In this document: positions 36,186 through 45,336 of the stretch, piece after piece
How positions within the stretch are numbered: the stretch's first letter is position 1
Layout of the letters: every line of letters begins with the position of its first letter
Assembly: GCF_000153305.1 (NCBI RefSeq)
Contig: NZ_CH724109.1
Location: 79,037 to 143,036, forward strand
Direction: 5' to 3'
Length of the DNA: 64,000 nt
From: Oceanicola granulosus HTCC2516
GTDB lineage: Bacteria; Pseudomonadota; Alphaproteobacteria; Rhodobacterales; Rhodobacteraceae
The notes under the pieces: model-generated
Told to the model about the DNA's origin: nothing
Seen by the model: only the letters and a program-made list of their open reading frames with translations
Database searches by the model: none
Translations under genes and position numbers: made by a program

Positions 36186-38597
36186 ATGTCCGCCCTGCCC
36201 ATCGACCCGATCCTGCCCGAGCTCGCCGCCGCGATGGCCGAGCGCGGCTGCGCGGTGCTGCAGGCGCCGCCGGGGGCGGGCAAGACGACGCGGGTGCCGC
36301 TGGCCTTGATGCCGCACTATGCCGGGCGCATCGTCATGCTCGAGCCGCGCCGGCTCGCCGCGCGGGCGGCGGCGGAGCGGCTGGCGGAGGCGCTCGGCGA
36401 GCGGCCGGGCGGGCAGGTGGGCTACCGGATGCGCGGCGAGAGCGTCGCCGGGAGCCGGATCGAGGTGGTGACCGAGGGCATCCTGACGCGGATGATCCAG
36501 TCCGACCCGGAGCTGAGCGGGATCGGCTGCCTGGTCTTCGACGAGTTCCACGAGCGCTCGCTCAACGCCGACCTCGGGCTGGCGCTGGCGCTGGAATGCC
36601 GCGAGGCGCTGCGGCCGGACCTCGGGCTGCTGGTGATGTCGGCCACGCTCGACGCAGCGCCCGTCGCCGCGCTGCTCGGCGACGCGCCGCTGATCACCTC
36701 GGAAGGCCGCGCCTTCCCCGTCGAGCTGCGCCACCTGCCGCGCCCGGTGCCTAAGAGCACGCGCTTCGAGGCGGCGCTCGCCGACCTGGTGACGCAGGCG
36801 CTGGCGGAGACGGAGGGCGGCGTGCTCGCCTTCCTGCCGGGCGAAGGCGAGATCCGGCGGGTGGCGGGGCTGCTCGCGCCGCGTCTGCCGGGCGATGTCC
36901 GGCTGCGGCCGCTCTACGGCGCGCTGCCGTTCGCCGAGCAGCGCGCGGCGGTGCGGCCCGAGCCGGAGGGGCGCAAGCTCGTGCTGGCGACGTCGATCGC
37001 GGAAACGTCGCTCACCATCGAGGACGTGCGCACCGTCATCGATGGCGGCCGGGCGCGGCGGGCCCGCTTCGACCCGGCCTCGGGGATGTCGCGCCTCGTG
37101 ACCGAACGGGTCACCCGCGCCGAGGCGACGCAGCGCGCCGGCCGGGCCGGGCGGGTCGCGCCGGGGGTGGCCTACCGGCTCTGGAGCAAGGGCGAGGAGG
37201 GGGCGCTGGCGGCGTTCGCGCCCGCCGAAATCGAGATCGCCGACCTCACCGGGCTGGCGCTCGAGCTGGCGCTCGAGCTGGCGCTCTGGGGCAGCGCCGA
37301 CCTGCGCTTCCTGACGCCGCCGCCCGAAGGCGCGCTGAGCGAGGCGCGGGCGCTGCTGCACGACCTCGGCGCGCTCGACGCGACCGGCATCACCGCCCAC
37401 GGTCGCCGCCTCGCCGCGCAGCCCGTCCACCCCCGCCTCGGCCACATGCTCGAGCGCGCCGGCAAGCCCGCCGCGCCGCTCGCCGCACTGCTGTCGGAGC
37501 GCGACCCGCTGCGCGGCGCGCCGGCCGACGTGGGCCTGCGGCTGCGGGCGCTGTCGGGCGAGCGGGCGGCGGAGGCGTCGCGCGCGGTACTCGAGCGCAT
37601 CCGCGCCGAGGCCAGGCGGCTCGCGGCGCGCGCGCCGGCCGGGGGCGGGCTGGCCGTCGGGCAGATGGCCGCGCTCGCCTATCCCGACCGGATCGCCCTG
37701 CGCCGCAAGGGCGGGCCGGCGCGCTACGTGCTGTCGGGCGGCAAGGGCGCGGTGCTCGACGAGGCCGACCCGCTCGCCGGGGCGCGGCTGCTGGTGGCGT
37801 TCGATCTCGACGGCGACGCGCGCGAGGCCCGCATCCGGCTCGCCGCGCCGCTGAGCGAGGCGGAGCTGCGCGACGTGGCGGGCGAGCGGATCGGCTGGGT
37901 CGAAGTCTGCGCGTGGTCGCGCCGCGAGCGGCGGGTGCTGGCGCGCCGGCAGGAGCGGCTCGGCGCGCTGGTGCTCGACGACCGGCCGCTCGCCGAGGCC
38001 GACCCGGCGGCGCTCGCGGCGGCGATGTGCGACGGGATCCGCGAGCTCGGCCTCGCCCTCACCGGCGCTGCCGCGCGCTTCCGGGCGCGGGTGGAGCTGG
38101 TGCGCCAGTCCGGCATCGACCTGCCCGAGATGACCGACGCGGCGCTGCTGGCGAGCCTCGAGGACTGGCTCGCGCCGCACCTCGACGGGGTGCGCAGCGC
38201 CGAGGAGTGGAAGCGCTTCGACGCGCTCCCCGCGCTCCGGGCGATGCTGGACTGGCCGCAGATGCAGGCGCTCGACGCTGCCGCCCCGGCGCGCTTCACC
38301 ACGCCGCTCGGCCGCGCGGTCGCCATCGACTACGACGGCGACCATCCCGGCATCTCGGTGCGGCTGCAGGAGCTGTTCGGCCTGACGACCCACCCGACGG
38401 TGGCGGGCCGGCCGCTGCGGCTGACGCTGCTCTCGCCGGGCCACAAGCCGGTGCAGGTGACGATGGACCTGCCGGGCTTCTGGGCCAGCTCCTACGCCGA
38501 CGTGCGCAAGGACATGCGCGGGCGCTATCCCAAGCACCCCTGGCCCGAAGACCCGACCGTCGCCGACCCGACGCTCCGCGCCAAGCCGCGCCGGTAG
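36186..38597 (+). CDS. hrpB: ATP-dependent RNA helicase HrpB
   Basis: The protein has 803 residues from ATG 36186. It is a DEAH/DExH superfamily 2 helicase. Motif [10 protein letters not shown] (30-35 core), DEFH box (119-122), SAT (152-154), [15 protein letters not shown], and [12 protein letters not shown] (motif VI) are present, followed by HA2-like and HrpB-specific C-terminal domains ([15 protein letters not shown] near the end). The biological role of HrpB is poorly known in alphaproteobacteria. It converges on prs with a one-base gap, and starts 79 bases from divergent meaB. Confidence 0.94.
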   Translation: MSALPIDPILPELAAAMAERGCAVLQAPPGAGKTTRVPLALMPHYAGRIVMLEPRRLAARAAAERLAEALGERPGGQVGYRMRGESVAGSRIEVVTEGILTRMIQSDPELSGIGCLVFDEFHERSLNADLGLALALECREALRPDLGLLVMSATLDAAPVAALLGDAPLITSEGRAFPVELRHLPRPVPKSTRFEAALADLVTQALAETEGGVLAFLPGEGEIRRVAGLLAPRLPGDVRLRPLYGALPFAEQRAAVRPEPEGRKLVLATSIAETSLTIEDVRTVIDGGRARRARFDPASGMSRLVTERVTRAEATQRAGRAGRVAPGVAYRLWSKGEEGALAAFAPAEIEIADLTGLALELALELALWGSADLRFLTPPPEGALSEARALLHDLGALDATGITAHGRRLAAQPVHPRLGHMLERAGKPAAPLAALLSERDPLRGAPADVGLRLRALSGERAAEASRAVLERIRAEARRLAARAPAGGGLAVGQMAALAYPDRIALRRKGGPARYVLSGGKGAVLDEADPLAGARLLVAFDLDGDAREARIRLAAPLSEAELRDVAGERIGWVEVCAWSRRERRVLARRQERLGALVLDDRPLAEADPAALAAAMCDGIRELGLALTGAAARFRARVELVRQSGIDLPEMTDAALLASLEDWLAPHLDGVRSAEEWKRFDALPALRAMLDWPQMQALDAAAPARFTTPLGRAVAIDYDGDHPGISVRLQELFGLTTHPTVAGRPLRLTLLSPGHKPVQVTMDLPGFWASSYADVRKDMRGRYPKHPWPEDPTVADPTLRAKPRR

Positions 38598-38598
38598 C

Positions 38599-39624
38599 TC
38601 AGCCGCCGGAGTAGAGGCCCTCGTAGATCGGCGTCAGGGTCTCGTGGTCAAACAGCGACGAGACGGAGGTGCCGTTCCAGATGTTGATGATCGCCTGCGC
38701 GAACATCGGCGCGGTCGGCACGATGCGGATGTTGGGGCAGCCCTTGGTCTCGGGCGTCGCCTCGATGCTGTCGGTGATGACGAGCGACTTCAGCACCGAC
38801 GTCGACACCCGGTCGATCGCCGGGCCGGAGAGGACGCCGTGGGTGGTGTAGGCGTGGACCTCGGTGGCGCCGTTCTCGATCAGCACCTCGGCCGCCTTGC
38901 ACAGCGTCCCGGCGGTGTCGCAGATGTCGTCGACGATGATGCAGCGCTTGCCGGTGACCTCGCCGATCACCGTCATCTCGGCCACCTCACCGGCCTTCTC
39001 GCGGCGCTTGTCGACGATGGCGAGCGGCGCGGCGATGCGCTGGGCGAGCTCGCGGGCGCGGGCCACGCCGCCGACGTCGGGCGAGACGACCATGACGTCG
39101 TCGAGATCGCCGAAATGGTGGCGGATATCGAGGGCGAAGATCGGCGAGGCGTAGAGGTTGTCGACGGGGATGTCGAAGAAGCCCTGGATCTGCGCGGCAT
39201 GCAGGTCCATCGTCAGCACCCGCTCGATGCCGGACTGGGCGATCAGGTTGGCGATCAGCTTGGCCGAGATCGGGGTGCGGGCCTTGGTGCGGCGGTCCTG
39301 GCGGGCGTAGCCGAAATAGGGGATCACCGCGGTGGTGCGGGCCGCCGACGAGCGGCGCAGCGCGTCGGCGATGATCAGCAGCTCCATCAGGTTGTCGTTC
39401 GCGGGCCGCGAGGTCGGCTGGATGATGAACATGTCCTCGCCGCGCACGTTCTCGTAGACCTCGACGAAGATCTCGGCGTCGTTGAAGCGTTCGACCCGCG
39501 CATCGACGAGCCCCACGTTCATCCCGCGATGCATCGACATGCGTCGGGCGACGGCGTTGGCGAGCGGGCGGTTGGCATTCCCGGCGATGAGCTTGGGCTC
39601 GGTGATGGTGGGCACGGACGGCAT
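38599..39624 (-). CDS. prs: Ribose-phosphate pyrophosphokinase
   Basis: The protein has 341 residues. It makes PRPP from ribose-5-phosphate and ATP for nucleotide, His and Trp synthesis. Motifs: [30 protein letters not shown] (ATP site), [12 protein letters not shown] (flexible loop), VVSPDVGG, and the PRPP loop [12 protein letters not shown]. The N-terminus is about 20 residues longer than E. coli PrsA. It converges on hrpB and is divergent from the DsbA-like gene. Confidence 0.97.
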   Translation of the reverse strand: MPSVPTITEPKLIAGNANRPLANAVARRMSMHRGMNVGLVDARVERFNDAEIFVEVYENVRGEDMFIIQPTSRPANDNLMELLIIADALRRSSAARTTAVIPYFGYARQDRRTKARTPISAKLIANLIAQSGIERVLTMDLHAAQIQGFFDIPVDNLYASPIFALDIRHHFGDLDDVMVVSPDVGGVARARELAQRIAAPLAIVDKRREKAGEVAEMTVIGEVTGKRCIIVDDICDTAGTLCKAAEVLIENGATEVHAYTTHGVLSGPAIDRVSTSVLKSLVITDSIEATPETKGCPNIRIVPTAPMFAQAIINIWNGTSVSSLFDHETLTPIYEGLYSGG

Positions 39625-39718
39625 CCTCTGTGGCAGCAGCGGGGTCGGAAAGTGACGTTGACACCGCCTAGCACAGACCTACGCTGGCGCAAGCATCGCC
39701 GGGCCGAGGAGTGTATCA

Positions 39719-40321
39719 ATGGCGCATATCGATTACTATTTCTCGACCCTCTCCCCCTTCACCTACCTCGCCGGGCTGGAGCTCGAGGAGATCGCCGCGC
39801 GCCACGAGGCGACGATCACCTACAAGCCGCTCGACATCATGGCGCTGTTCATGCGCACCGGCGGCACCGCGCCCAAGGACCGCCACCCGAACCGGCAGGT
39901 CTACCGCGCGCAGGATCTCGAGCGCACCGCCAAGCGGCTGGGCGTGGACTTCAAGCTCAAGCCCGCGCACTGGCCGACCAACGGCGCCCCGGCCTCCTAC
40001 GCGATCATCGCCGCGCAGCGGGCGGGGGGCGGCGACCTCGGCAAGCTGACCCACAGCATCCTGCGCGCCTGCTGGGCCGAGGATCGCAACATCGCCGACG
40101 ACGACGTGGTGCGCGGCTGCCTCGAGGCCGCGGGCTTCGACGCCTCGCTCGCCGACAGCGGCCTGCTCACCGGCGCCGAGACCTACGCCGCCAACCTCGA
40201 GGAGGCGGTGACGCACGGCGCCTTCGGCTCGCCGTTCTACATCGCCACCGACACCGACCAACGCTTCTGGGGCCGCGACCGGCTGGAGGACCTCGACCTG
40301 CACCTCGCCGGCAAGCTCTGA
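39719..40321 (+). CDS. 2-hydroxychromene-2-carboxylate isomerase / DsbA-like thioredoxin-fold protein
   Basis: The protein has 200 residues from ATG 39719 (GAGGAG upstream). It belongs to the DsbA-like family without a CxxC. The N-terminal DYYFSTLSPFTYLAG carries the serine-type active site of HCCA isomerases, and the C-terminal THGAFGSPFYI and FWGRDRL match that family and kappa-class GST. Such enzymes use glutathione; gshB is present in the window, but a specific substrate cannot be inferred. It is divergent from prs. Confidence 0.85.
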   Translation: MAHIDYYFSTLSPFTYLAGLELEEIAARHEATITYKPLDIMALFMRTGGTAPKDRHPNRQVYRAQDLERTAKRLGVDFKLKPAHWPTNGAPASYAIIAAQRAGGGDLGKLTHSILRACWAEDRNIADDDVVRGCLEAAGFDASLADSGLLTGAETYAANLEEAVTHGAFGSPFYIATDTDQRFWGRDRLEDLDLHLAGKL

Positions 40322-40410
40322 CGCGGGCGGCCGCCCGCGGCCCGATTTCCGCCGCGAATCGGTGTTAACGATCTGTTTCCGACAGACAGATTGTTGAAAG
40401 AGCCGCGCCG

Positions 40411-41625
40411 ATGAGAACCTACCCCGTCCCGTTCAACGAAGATGCCCGGGTCACCGCCGTCCATGCCGTCCCCGGCCTGACGCGGGAGAACGAACCGCTC
40501 TTCGACGCGATCTGCACCGCCGCCGCGCGCCTCTTCGACTGTCCGATCGCGCATGTCAGCGTCGTCGAGCAGAGCCGGCAATGGTACAAGTCGGTGGTCG
40601 GCATCGAGCTATCGGAGATGCCGAAGGACAATTCCTTCTGCACCCACACGATCATGAGCGGCGAGCCCATGGTCGTCCCCGACCTGAGCCGCGATCCCCG
40701 CTTCGTCGACCACCCGATGGTCGCCGAGGGCGGGCCGCAGGCGCGGTTCTACGCCGGGGTGCCGCTGGTGCTGTCGTCGGGCTTCCGCTTCGGCAGCCTC
40801 TGCGTGCTCGACTTCGTGCCGCACGCCGCGCCGGGCGAGCGCGAGATGGCGGCGCTCACCGCGCTGGGCGAGGCCGTCGTCGCGGCGCTGGAGAAGGCGC
40901 CGGCGGCCGCCGCCGAGCCGGCCGGCGGCGCGGCGCAGGACGTCTTCCTGAGCCTCGTCGGCCACGAGCTGCGCACGCCGCTCACGATCGTGCAGGGCTG
41001 CCTGCGGATGCTCGAGGCGCGCGCGGCGGGCGACGTGGAGCGCAAGCTCGCGGGCAGCTCGATGAAGGCCGCGCTGCACCTGTCGCGGCTCGTCACGTCG
41101 ATCCTGAAGTTCAGCGACGTGCGCACCGGCGAGTTGCAGCTCGACGAGGCGCCCGTCGCGCTCGGCCCGCTGCTCGAGGAGCTCTACGAGGATCACGCGC
41201 TGGCGATGGAGGAGGCGGGCAAGACCTTCCGCGCGCCGAGCTGCAGCCTCGATGCCGAGGTGCTGCTCGACGTCGAGCACATCCGCACCTGCGTCACCTC
41301 CCTGCTGCTCAACTCGGTGCTGCATGGCGGCGGCACCATCGGCACCAGCCTCGCGCTCGACGCCGACGGGCAGATCGAGCTTCGCGTGTCCGACGACGGC
41401 CGCCTCGACGAACATGTCGAGCTCGCGCGCCTCTACGAGCCCTTCACCGTCGGCGGCGACCTTTCGGAGCGCGGCACGACGGGCGGCCTCGGCCTCGGCC
41501 TGCCGCTGACGCGGCGGCTGGTGGAGCTGCATGGAGGCGAGTTCGAGGTGCTGGCCGAGGAGAGCGGCACGACCGCGATCATCCGCCTGCCGAAATGGCG
41601 GCTCGCCGCCCGCACCGCCGCCTGA
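40411..41625 (+). CDS. GAF-domain sensor histidine kinase
   Basis: The protein has 404 residues and is cytosolic, with no membrane segments. A GAF domain occupies about residues 25-160 (SVVEQSRQWYKSVVGIE, SFCTHTI, PQARFYAGVPLV). The dimerisation helix has SLVGHELRTPL with phospho-acceptor His 185, and the ATP-binding domain has an N-box (VTSLLLNSVLHGGG), the VSDDG motif and GGLGLGLPLTRRLVELHGG. No response regulator is adjacent, so it is an orphan kinase; the nearest receiver protein is at 60.3 kb. The GAF ligand is unknown. It converges on the threonine aldolase gene (3-base gap). Confidence 0.92.
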   Translation: MRTYPVPFNEDARVTAVHAVPGLTRENEPLFDAICTAAARLFDCPIAHVSVVEQSRQWYKSVVGIELSEMPKDNSFCTHTIMSGEPMVVPDLSRDPRFVDHPMVAEGGPQARFYAGVPLVLSSGFRFGSLCVLDFVPHAAPGEREMAALTALGEAVVAALEKAPAAAAEPAGGAAQDVFLSLVGHELRTPLTIVQGCLRMLEARAAGDVERKLAGSSMKAALHLSRLVTSILKFSDVRTGELQLDEAPVALGPLLEELYEDHALAMEEAGKTFRAPSCSLDAEVLLDVEHIRTCVTSLLLNSVLHGGGTIGTSLALDADGQIELRVSDDGRLDEHVELARLYEPFTVGGDLSERGTTGGLGLGLPLTRRLVELHGGEFEVLAEESGTTAIIRLPKWRLAARTAA

Positions 41626-41628
41626 GCC

Positions 41629-42675
41629 TCAGCGCGGCAGCAGCGCCAGGAACGCATCGACGCGCGCGTCGGTCATCGACCAGTCGCAGACAAGCCGCCC
41701 GGTCAGCGGCGTCGCATCGTCGCCCTCGAGTTCGCCGTCCATCAGGTAGTAGACCGCACCTGCCTCCCGCAGCGCCCGGTGCAGCCGGCGCGGCCAGCGC
41801 ACGAACAGCATGTTCGCCGGCGTCGCGCCGAGCAGCGTGTCGCCGTGGCCGGCCTCGACAATCCCCGCCTTCAGGCGCGCCGCCGCCCGGTTCGCCCGCG
41901 CCGCGAGATCGCGCCAGAGGTCGTCGGCGAGGTAGCCCTGCATCTGCGCCGCGAGCAACCGGTGCTTCGAGAACAGATGCCCCGCGCGCTTGCGCCGCAG
42001 CTCCAGCTCCCAGCTCTGCTCGGGATCGAACAGCACGCAGGCCTCGACGCCGAGACAGCCGTTCTTCGTCCCGCCGAAGCTCACCGCGTCGATCCCGGCC
42101 TTCCAGCTCATCTCGGCGGCGCTGCAGCCGAGCACCTCCATCGCGTTGGCGAAGCGCGCCCCGTCGAGATGGGTCTTCAGCCCGTAGACCCGCGCCACGT
42201 CGGTGATCGCCGCGATCTCCTCGAGCGTGTAGACCGAGCCGCGCTCCGTCACCGAGGTGATCGAGACCGGCCCACGCTGGGGCGCGTGGACGCCGCTCGC
42301 GCGCGCGCCGAGCACGTCGGCCAGGACCTCGGCGCTCATCTTGCCGTCCTCGGAGGGCACATGCGACAGCGACGCCCCGCCGGAGGCGGCCTCGACGCCG
42401 TTGCACTCGTCCTCGGCAATGTGGCTCTCGGCAGTGCAGAAGATCGCCTCCCACGGCTGCGCGAGGGTCGCCAGCAGCAGCGTGTTCGCGGCCGTTCCGG
42501 TGGCCACGAGGTGCACCGCCGCGCGCGGCGCCTCGAAGACCTCGCGCACCCGCGCCTCGACGGCACGGGTCAGATCGTCGTTGCCGTAGCCCTTGGCATA
42601 GCCCTCGTTCGCCTCGGCCAGCGCCTCGAGGATCGCGGGATGGGCCGGGCCGGCATTGTCGGAGGCGAAGTGCAT
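41629..42675 (-). CDS. Low-specificity L-threonine aldolase family protein
   Basis: The protein has 348 residues, a PLP enzyme (aspartate aminotransferase fold) that cleaves L-threonine or L-allo-threonine to glycine and acetaldehyde. Signature parts: MHFASDNAGPAHPAI, VHLVATGTAANTLLL, ESHIAEDECNGVE, HLDGARFANAM and SFGGTKNGCLG with PLP lysine 204. Four bases separate it from the YcgN gene upstream, suggesting an operon HAD-ribF-ycgN-aldolase. Confidence 0.9.
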   Translation of the reverse strand: MHFASDNAGPAHPAILEALAEANEGYAKGYGNDDLTRAVEARVREVFEAPRAAVHLVATGTAANTLLLATLAQPWEAIFCTAESHIAEDECNGVEAASGGASLSHVPSEDGKMSAEVLADVLGARASGVHAPQRGPVSITSVTERGSVYTLEEIAAITDVARVYGLKTHLDGARFANAMEVLGCSAAEMSWKAGIDAVSFGGTKNGCLGVEACVLFDPEQSWELELRRKRAGHLFSKHRLLAAQMQGYLADDLWRDLAARANRAAARLKAGIVEAGHGDTLLGATPANMLFVRWPRRLHRALREAGAVYYLMDGELEGDDATPLTGRLVCDWSMTDARVDAFLALLPR

Positions 42676-42679
42676 GGGA

Positions 42680-43159
42680 TCAGGGCTCCTCGATGATGTG
42701 GTCTTCCCACTCGTCCTCGGCGACCTCGAACTCGGGCACCGTCAGCCCGCGCACCGAGACGCCGGCCGCGTGCACCGTCTCGGGCGTGCCGGAGATGAGC
42801 GGGTGCCAGTGGAACAGGTCGCGCCCCTCGTGGACCAGCCGATAGGCGCAGGTCTGCGGCAGCCAGTAGAGGTGCTCGGGGATGGTCGCCGGGGTCAGGC
42901 GGATGCAGTCGGGGACGAAATGGTGGCGGATCTCGTACTGCGCGCAGCGGCAGGAGGCGTCGTCGAGCAGGCGGCAGGCGACGCGGGTCAGCGCGACCTC
43001 GCCGCTCTCCTCGTCCTCGAGCTTGTTGAGGCAGCACTTGCCGCAGCCGTCGCACAGCGCCTCCCACTCGCGCGCGCTCATCCTGGTGAGCGGCGTGTCG
43101 CGCCAGTAGCCCTCGCGCAGCCCGTCGCGCGGGATCGGGTCGTCGTCGGCGTCAGACAT
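42680..43159 (-). CDS. YcgN family cysteine-cluster protein
   Basis: The protein has 159 residues from ATG 43159, whose first bases overlap the end of ribF (8 bases). It has a zinc/iron-type cysteine pattern: CDGCGKCC (36, 39, 42, 43) followed by Cys at 62, 70, 72 and 85, in the YcgN/YkgJ family (UPF0260). Supporting landmarks are YWRDTPLTRMSAREWEALCDG and DCIRLTP...YWLPQTCAYRL. Its metal and role are unknown. It is translationally coupled to ribF. Confidence 0.93.
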   Translation of the reverse strand: MSDADDDPIPRDGLREGYWRDTPLTRMSAREWEALCDGCGKCCLNKLEDEESGEVALTRVACRLLDDASCRCAQYEIRHHFVPDCIRLTPATIPEHLYWLPQTCAYRLVHEGRDLFHWHPLISGTPETVHAAGVSVRGLTVPEFEVAEDEWEDHIIEEP

Positions 43160-44090
43160 GGGCGAGCAACGCGCGGGCGCGGGCGCAGTCGGCATCCATC
43201 TGCGCGACCAGCGCCTCGACGCTGTCGAACCGCTCCTCGTCGCGCAGGTACTCGATCAGCGCGACGGAGAGGTGAGTGTTGTAGAGGTCGCCGGTGAAGT
43301 CGAACAGGAAGGTCTCGCAGTTGGCGGAGTTGACGCCGAAGGTGGGCCGCACCCCGATGGAGGCGGCGCCGTCGTAGCTGCCGGCGTGCGGGCCGCCCAG
43401 CACGTCGACCTTGACCGCGTAGATGCCGAAGCGCGGCGGGTGCAGGCCCTCGATGGACATGTTCGCCGTCGGGTAGCCGAGCAGCCGGCCGCGCTGATCG
43501 CCGTGCACGACCTCGCCGTCGATCCGGTGCCAGTGGCCCAGCATCCCCGCCGCGTCCCGCGGCCGCCCCTCGCTGAGCGCGGTGCGGATGGCGGTCGACG
43601 AGATTTCCGTCTCGCCCAGCGCCAGCAGCGGCGCGACGGTGACGCCGAAGCCGAGCTCGGCCCCGAGCCGGCCCAGCGTCTCGGCGGTACCGGCCCGGCC
43701 CTTGCCGAAGTAGAAATCCTGTCCCACCACCACGTGCGCCACCCCGAGCGCGTCGGCGAGGATCTCGCGCGCGAAGGCCTCGGGGCTGAGCCCGGCCAGC
43801 GTCGGCGTGAACGGCACCTCGTAGAGCGCCTCCACCCCGAGCTTGGCGAGCCGGTTGGCGCGCGACTCCGCGTTCATCAGCCGGAACGGCGGCGAGTCGG
43901 GGGCGAAGACCTGCCGGGGATGCGGCTCGAAGGTCATCACCCCGAGCGGCACGCCCTGCTCGGCGGCGAGCGCGCGGGTGGTGTCGATCACGGCGCCGTG
44001 GCCGAGATGGACGCCGTCGAAATTGCCGATCGCCACCGCGGCGCCGCGCGCGGCAGGGTCGATGAAGGCGGTGTCGCGGAGGATGCGCAT
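43152..44090 (-). CDS. ribF: Bifunctional riboflavin kinase/FAD synthetase
   Basis: The protein has 312 residues. It converts riboflavin to FMN and then FAD. The N-terminal FAD synthetase domain has AIGNFDGVHLGH (HIGH-like GxxH) and TFEPHPRQVFAP, plus ISSTAIR. The C-terminal kinase domain carries HGDQRGRLLGYPTANM and GVYAVKV-like FGIYAVKV, then ASIGVRPTFG. It is 45 bases downstream of the HAD gene and overlaps the next gene. Confidence 0.97.
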   Translation of the reverse strand: MRILRDTAFIDPAARGAAVAIGNFDGVHLGHGAVIDTTRALAAEQGVPLGVMTFEPHPRQVFAPDSPPFRLMNAESRANRLAKLGVEALYEVPFTPTLAGLSPEAFAREILADALGVAHVVVGQDFYFGKGRAGTAETLGRLGAELGFGVTVAPLLALGETEISSTAIRTALSEGRPRDAAGMLGHWHRIDGEVVHGDQRGRLLGYPTANMSIEGLHPPRFGIYAVKVDVLGGPHAGSYDGAASIGVRPTFGVNSANCETFLFDFTGDLYNTHLSVALIEYLRDEERFDSVEALVAQMDADCARARALLAHV

Positions 44091-44135
44091 CGGGTGTCAG
44101 GTAGCGGCGGGCCGGGCCGGGCGCAAGCCGCGCCG

Positions 44136-45008
44136 CTAGCGCAGCTTGCCGATCGCGTAGGTCGGGGTGATCCGCTCGACGGCCAGGTAGGCCTCGAGCG
44201 CGTCCGCGTCGGGCTGGTGCTCGGTCCGTGTCTCCTCGGCGGCGAGGCCGCCGGTGATGAAGAGCGAGTCGAGATCTTCCTGCTGGGCGCCGAGGATGTC
44301 GGTCCGGATGCCGTCGCCGACGCAGATGATCCGCGGATCGCCGACCGCCCCCTCGAGGGCGGCGTGGCGGCGGCGGGCGAGATCGTAGATCGGCGGGTGC
44401 GGCTTGCCGAAATAGAGGCTCTCGCCGCCCATCTCGGTGTAGAGCTGCGCCAGCGCGCCGGCACACCATTCCCGCTCCTCGCCCCGGTCGACGACGATGT
44501 CGGGGTTGGCGCAGAGCAGCTTCAGGCCCTTCTGCTTGGCCATCAGGAAGGTGGCGCGGTACACGTCCGGATCGGCGTGCCGGTCCTCGGGGCCGCAGCA
44601 GACGATGCCTTCGGCCTCGTCGAGCGGCACGCGGGTGATCTCGAGCGGCTCGTCGACGATCCGGATCGGGTCGAAGAAGGACAGGTCGTTGTCCTCGCCG
44701 ATGAAGTAGACCTTGCGCCCCACCGCGCCGCGGAACATCGCCGCGCGCGCGCTGTCGCCCGAGGTGGCGATCGCATCGTAGGCATCGTCGGGAATCTTCA
44801 GCCCGCGCACCTGCTCGCCCACCGGCCCCCGCGGCCGCGGCGCGTTGGTCACGAGGATCACCTTGCCGCCGCCGGCGCGGAACGCCTGCATCGCCGCCAC
44901 CGCCTCGGGGAAGGCGTGGAGGCCGTTGTGCATGCAGCCCCAGAGATCGACGAACGCGGCGTCGTACTGGCCGGCGATGTCGGCAAAGTTGTCGATGATC
45001 CGCGTCAT
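44136..45008 (-). CDS. HAD-superfamily class IIA hydrolase (TIGR01459-like)
   Basis: The protein has 290 residues from ATG 45008 (GGAGG six bases upstream). It is a NagD/GPP-type HAD phosphatase: motif I FVDLWGCMHNG (nucleophile Asp), motif II VILVTNAPRP, the class IIA cap with LLCANPDIVVDRG and YFGKPHPPIYDLA, and motif IV ICVGDGIRTDILGA. These proteins form the TIGR01459 group found in alphaproteobacteria. The natural substrate is unknown. It is first gene of the run into ribF. Confidence 0.92.
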   Translation of the reverse strand: MTRIIDNFADIAGQYDAAFVDLWGCMHNGLHAFPEAVAAMQAFRAGGGKVILVTNAPRPRGPVGEQVRGLKIPDDAYDAIATSGDSARAAMFRGAVGRKVYFIGEDNDLSFFDPIRIVDEPLEITRVPLDEAEGIVCCGPEDRHADPDVYRATFLMAKQKGLKLLCANPDIVVDRGEEREWCAGALAQLYTEMGGESLYFGKPHPPIYDLARRRHAALEGAVGDPRIICVGDGIRTDILGAQQEDLDSLFITGGLAAEETRTEHQPDADALEAYLAVERITPTYAIGKLR

Positions 45009-45087
45009 GGGGGCCTCCGCTGCTACCGCGGCCGGTAATGGCGGATCGCCGCCCCGAGGGCCAGCGCTATCCTGCGGCGAGGAGGGA

Positions 45088-45146
45088 GGGGCGCCGCCCC
45101 TCTTGGCCTGCAGGCCAATTCCCCCGGGATACTTGCAGGACAGAGG
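45088..45146 (+). repeat. Rhodobacterales-type compound repeat (copy C)
   Basis: The hairpin GAGGGGCG...CGCCCCTC is followed by TTGGCCTGCAGGCCAA (palindrome), then CCCCCGGGATACTTGCAGGACAGAGG. It has the same order of parts as copy B at 11.5 kb, with differing loops. Confidence 0.75.
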
Positions 45147-45282
45147 ATGCCGGCACTGCCCGCCCCGAAGCAGTGCCAGCCAGCCGGAAGTCGGGGCGCG
45201 GCCACTCTGTCCACGGTCATCGGCATCCCTGCCTGTACCGTGCCGCCAAGGCTAGCGGCAGGAGGTTAAGAAAAGGTTGCCG

Positions 45283-45306
45283 CCTCTGTCCTGAAAATAT
45301 CCCCGC
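45283..45306 (-). repeat. Rhodobacterales-type repeat, 3' module only (copy D)
   Basis: On the minus strand this reads GGGATATTTTCAGGACAGAGG, matching 19 of 21 positions of the end of copy C but in inverse orientation 136 bases away. Copies C and D thus form an inverted pair. Confidence 0.7.
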
Positions 45307-45336
45307 CGGAGGCTTCGACGGGGATCGTGGGCCCGA

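Larger units (their letters stand above)
45009..45336. other. Intergenic mosaic of inverted repeats (328 bases)
   Basis: This is one of the two longest gene-free stretches between annotated coding regions. I see no gene or RNA. It holds compound repeat copy C (45088-45146), an 8-bp inverted repeat GGCACTGC/GCAGTGCC (45152-45177), a TGCCGC/GCGGCA pair (45241-45260), and repeat copy D in opposite orientation (45283-45306). The promoter for the HAD gene lies here too but is not evident. Confidence 0.7.

Noticed and set aside
45009-45336. Small RNA or tRNA gene in the HAD-ppaC gap
   Set aside because: I could not fold a cloverleaf and saw no TTCGA-type T-arm or CCA end; the hairpins belong to the dispersed repeat.
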